Source of the DNA: Emticicia sp. 21SJ11W-3
GTDB taxonomy: Bacteria; Bacteroidota; Bacteroidia; Cytophagales; Spirosomataceae
Length of the DNA stretch: 64,000 nt
NCBI RefSeq assembly: GCF_024138715.1
Contig: NZ_CP092074.1
Location: forward strand, 4,340,001-4,404,000
Direction: 5' to 3'
Shown: positions 62,859-64,000 of the stretch, piece by piece
Layout: every line of letters begins with the position of its first letter
Numbering within the stretch: the stretch's first letter is position 1
The notes under the pieces: generated by a model
What the model saw: only the letters and a program-made list of their open reading frames with translations
What the model was told of the DNA's origin: nothing
Database searches by the model: none
Made by a program: the position numbers and the translations under genes

Positions 62859-63077
62859 TAGACCGGCTAAATAATAAAACAGATAACAAATGCCTGCGGT
62901 GCAATTCCGTTTCTGACCCAAACAACTGGAATACCCAGGTAAAGATAGTTGCTTTTGTAAGAAAACAAATGTCATAAACTTATAAATTGCCCATACACAT
63001 AGTTTGCTGTTGAAGCAAAACCATAAACCTATAACCCTGCTGCAACGGGTATTGCTACCGGCTAACAATAAACTAAA

Positions 63078-63104
63078 AAGAGCGCACCCGAAAGCACGCT
63101 CCTT
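63078..63104 (-). terminator. Probable terminator of the DUF4136 gene
   Basis: An imperfect hairpin built on GAGCG and CGCTC arms lies about 35 bases beyond the DUF4136 stop. Reading on the minus strand it is followed by a T-rich run. The stem contains mismatches. Confidence 0.5.
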
Positions 63105-63139
63105 AAAACCAACTAAACCCCATTGAATGCCGATACCAC

Positions 63140-63706
63140 CTAAGATACCGGATACTTCTTCATTATTTTGGCTACTCCTTTTTCAATCTGTCTGTCAAGT
63201 TTTTGGTTATTGATAGCAGACGAAATACTACCCTGCCATACCAGCTTATTGGTTTTGGCATCAATGGCATCAATTACCAGTGTACCCTCAGTGTAGGTGT
63301 ATGGCGATGAATACCCTCCACCCCAGTATCCCATGTTATAAGGTACAATGAAACGGCCAATACGGGTGTATCCTATCATTGGGAAGGCTCCGCCATAACT
63401 AAACCCACGGGTGGTTTCTTTCTCGGCATTCGTATGAAACCTCAACAACAAATCCGGTTGGCTGGTATCAATACTCAAGCCTTTGCTTAGCAAAGCCTGG
63501 TCAACATCCGTCTGAATTTTCTTGCTTACCAGTTCATTATTATATAATGGATTATTCGTCCGTATATCCGGCTCAACCCAGGCAAAAGTTCTGAACTTAC
63601 TAAAATCGGCCGAAGGGTCTTTATGTGTAATAACCTGTGCGTCGGCACCTGAGATGCCCAGCCCAATCATCCCGATCAGCAGGGCTATGTTCAATAGGCT
63701 TTTCAT
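63140..63706 (-). CDS. DUF4136-family secreted protein
   Basis: A 188-residue protein with a signal peptide (1-23, ending G-A-D-A-Q). The DUF4136 pattern follows: D-P-S-A-D-F-S-K-F-R-T-F-A-W (about 30-43), I-Q-T-D-V-D-Q-A-L-L-S-K-G, and the C-terminal G-T-L-V-I-D-A-I-D-A-K-T-N-K-L-V-W-Q-G. A glycine- and tyrosine-rich insert (G-Y-W-G-G-G-Y-S-S-P-Y-T-Y) lies between. There is no lipobox cysteine. These proteins are periplasmic or outer-membrane-associated and of unknown function. Confidence 0.88.
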   Translation of the reverse strand: MKSLLNIALLIGMIGLGISGADAQVITHKDPSADFSKFRTFAWVEPDIRTNNPLYNNELVSKKIQTDVDQALLSKGLSIDTSQPDLLLRFHTNAEKETTRGFSYGGAFPMIGYTRIGRFIVPYNMGYWGGGYSSPYTYTEGTLVIDAIDAKTNKLVWQGSISSAINNQKLDRQIEKGVAKIMKKYPVS

Positions 63707-63916
63707 CTTTTAAAAATTGTTTGTTCTGAATGATTGAAAACAACTTTTAGACAGCCCACAGTAAAAAAAGTAAATTACTACCTGCATTAAAATTTGTTAA
63801 AAAAATAAGCAGACTCAAACATAAAAAAGCAACAGATTAAACCAGTAAAATTGTTTTTACAGATACCATTTAATCAAAAATTCAGGGTGAAAGATATGAA
63901 CTCTAAGAATTTTTAT

Positions 63917-63924
63917 TATTTTTG
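63917..63924 (+). promoter_or_regulatory. Candidate -7 element for the gene leaving the window
   Basis: TATTTTTG matches TAnnTTTG and lies 27 bases before the ATG at 63951. No clear upstream partner element is seen 19-21 bases before it. Confidence 0.45.
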
Positions 63925-63950
63925 ATTACAATTGCCAAACCAGAACTTAT

Positions 63951-64000
63951 ATGATTTTTAAAATTCAAATTAGCACTGATTTTGATAATCATCTTGAAAA
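63951..64000 (+). CDS. N-terminus of an unidentified protein (cut by window edge)
   Basis: From an ATG at 63951 the frame is open to the window end and reads M-I-F-K-I-Q-I-S-T-D-F-D-N-H-L-E. A promoter element lies just upstream. Sixteen residues are too few for a family call. Confidence 0.45.
   Translation, partial: MIFKIQISTDFDNHLE

Noticed and set aside
62859-63068. Seventy extra N-terminal codons for the UbiA-like protein
   Set aside because: The segment is cysteine-rich and not membrane-protein-like; the ATG at 62858 starts directly before the first helix.

Overview
The window looks like a chromosomal segment of a Bacteroidota bacterium, probably close to the Sphingobacteriales or Cytophagales. 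The evidence is a SusC/SusD pair, promoters of the TTTG-N19/20-TAnnTTTG type, a Bacteroidota-style alternative complex III plus heme-copper oxidase operon, MobC/relaxase genes of the Bacteroides mobilizable-element type, and DUF4136 and MauE families. No rRNA or tRNA gene was seen.

Layout. 1-2.5 kb: end of a TPR gene, an IucA/IucC-like (NIS siderophore synthetase-related) gene and a ROK sugar kinase. 2.6-5.9 kb: insertion-sequence debris. It holds an IS256-family element with intact 8-bp target duplication but two nonsense codons, scraps of an IS3-like and a second IS256-like element, and an intact DDE transposase gene. 6.1-6.6 kb: an XRE regulator and a strongly structured candidate non-coding RNA behind a textbook promoter. 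6.8-13.5 kb: TlpA-like thioredoxin, SusC and SusD facing a small secreted protein and a MauE-like membrane protein. 13.5-14.3 kb: an AraC pseudogene and an orphan IS256 end.

14.4-25.2 kb is the most interesting part: six tightly packed minus-strand genes in AT-rich DNA. In transcription order they are a Vsr nicking endonuclease, a cytosine-C5 DNA methyltransferase, a double-GHKL ATPase whose C-terminal half looks like a histidine kinase, a protein with a divergent receiver domain, a thymidine-phosphorylase homologue with an altered phosphate site, and a 1200-residue zinc-ribbon/protein-kinase/P-loop NTPase. I read this as a modification-based defence or conflict island with an internal phosphorelay. 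I cannot match the full combination to a system I know. It is followed by two PD-(D/E)XK-type nuclease genes (25.9-27.9 kb) and a decayed mobilization module (28.0-30.6 kb: membrane protein, relaxase, MobC, candidate oriT hairpin, broken primase), which suggests arrival by horizontal transfer.

30.9-43.1 kb: a DUF6348-like gene, then a deoxysugar catabolic operon (sulfatase, mutarotase, SDR, FAH-family hydrolase, UxaA-family dehydratase) divergent from an AraC regulator, a secreted glucose/sorbosone-dehydrogenase-like protein with cytochrome c, a DUF1080 protein and a secreted nuclease. 43.1-44.3 kb: a Gfo/Idh/MocA oxidoreductase. 44.4-61.5 kb: one long respiratory gene run, actABCDEF, coxII, coxI, heme A synthase, heme O synthase, two coxIII, coxIV, SCO1, DUF420 and a small CxxC membrane protein. 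It is bounded by a good promoter and a terminator. 61.9-63.7 kb: a UbiA-like membrane protein and a DUF4136 protein. A partial gene leaves the window at the right edge.
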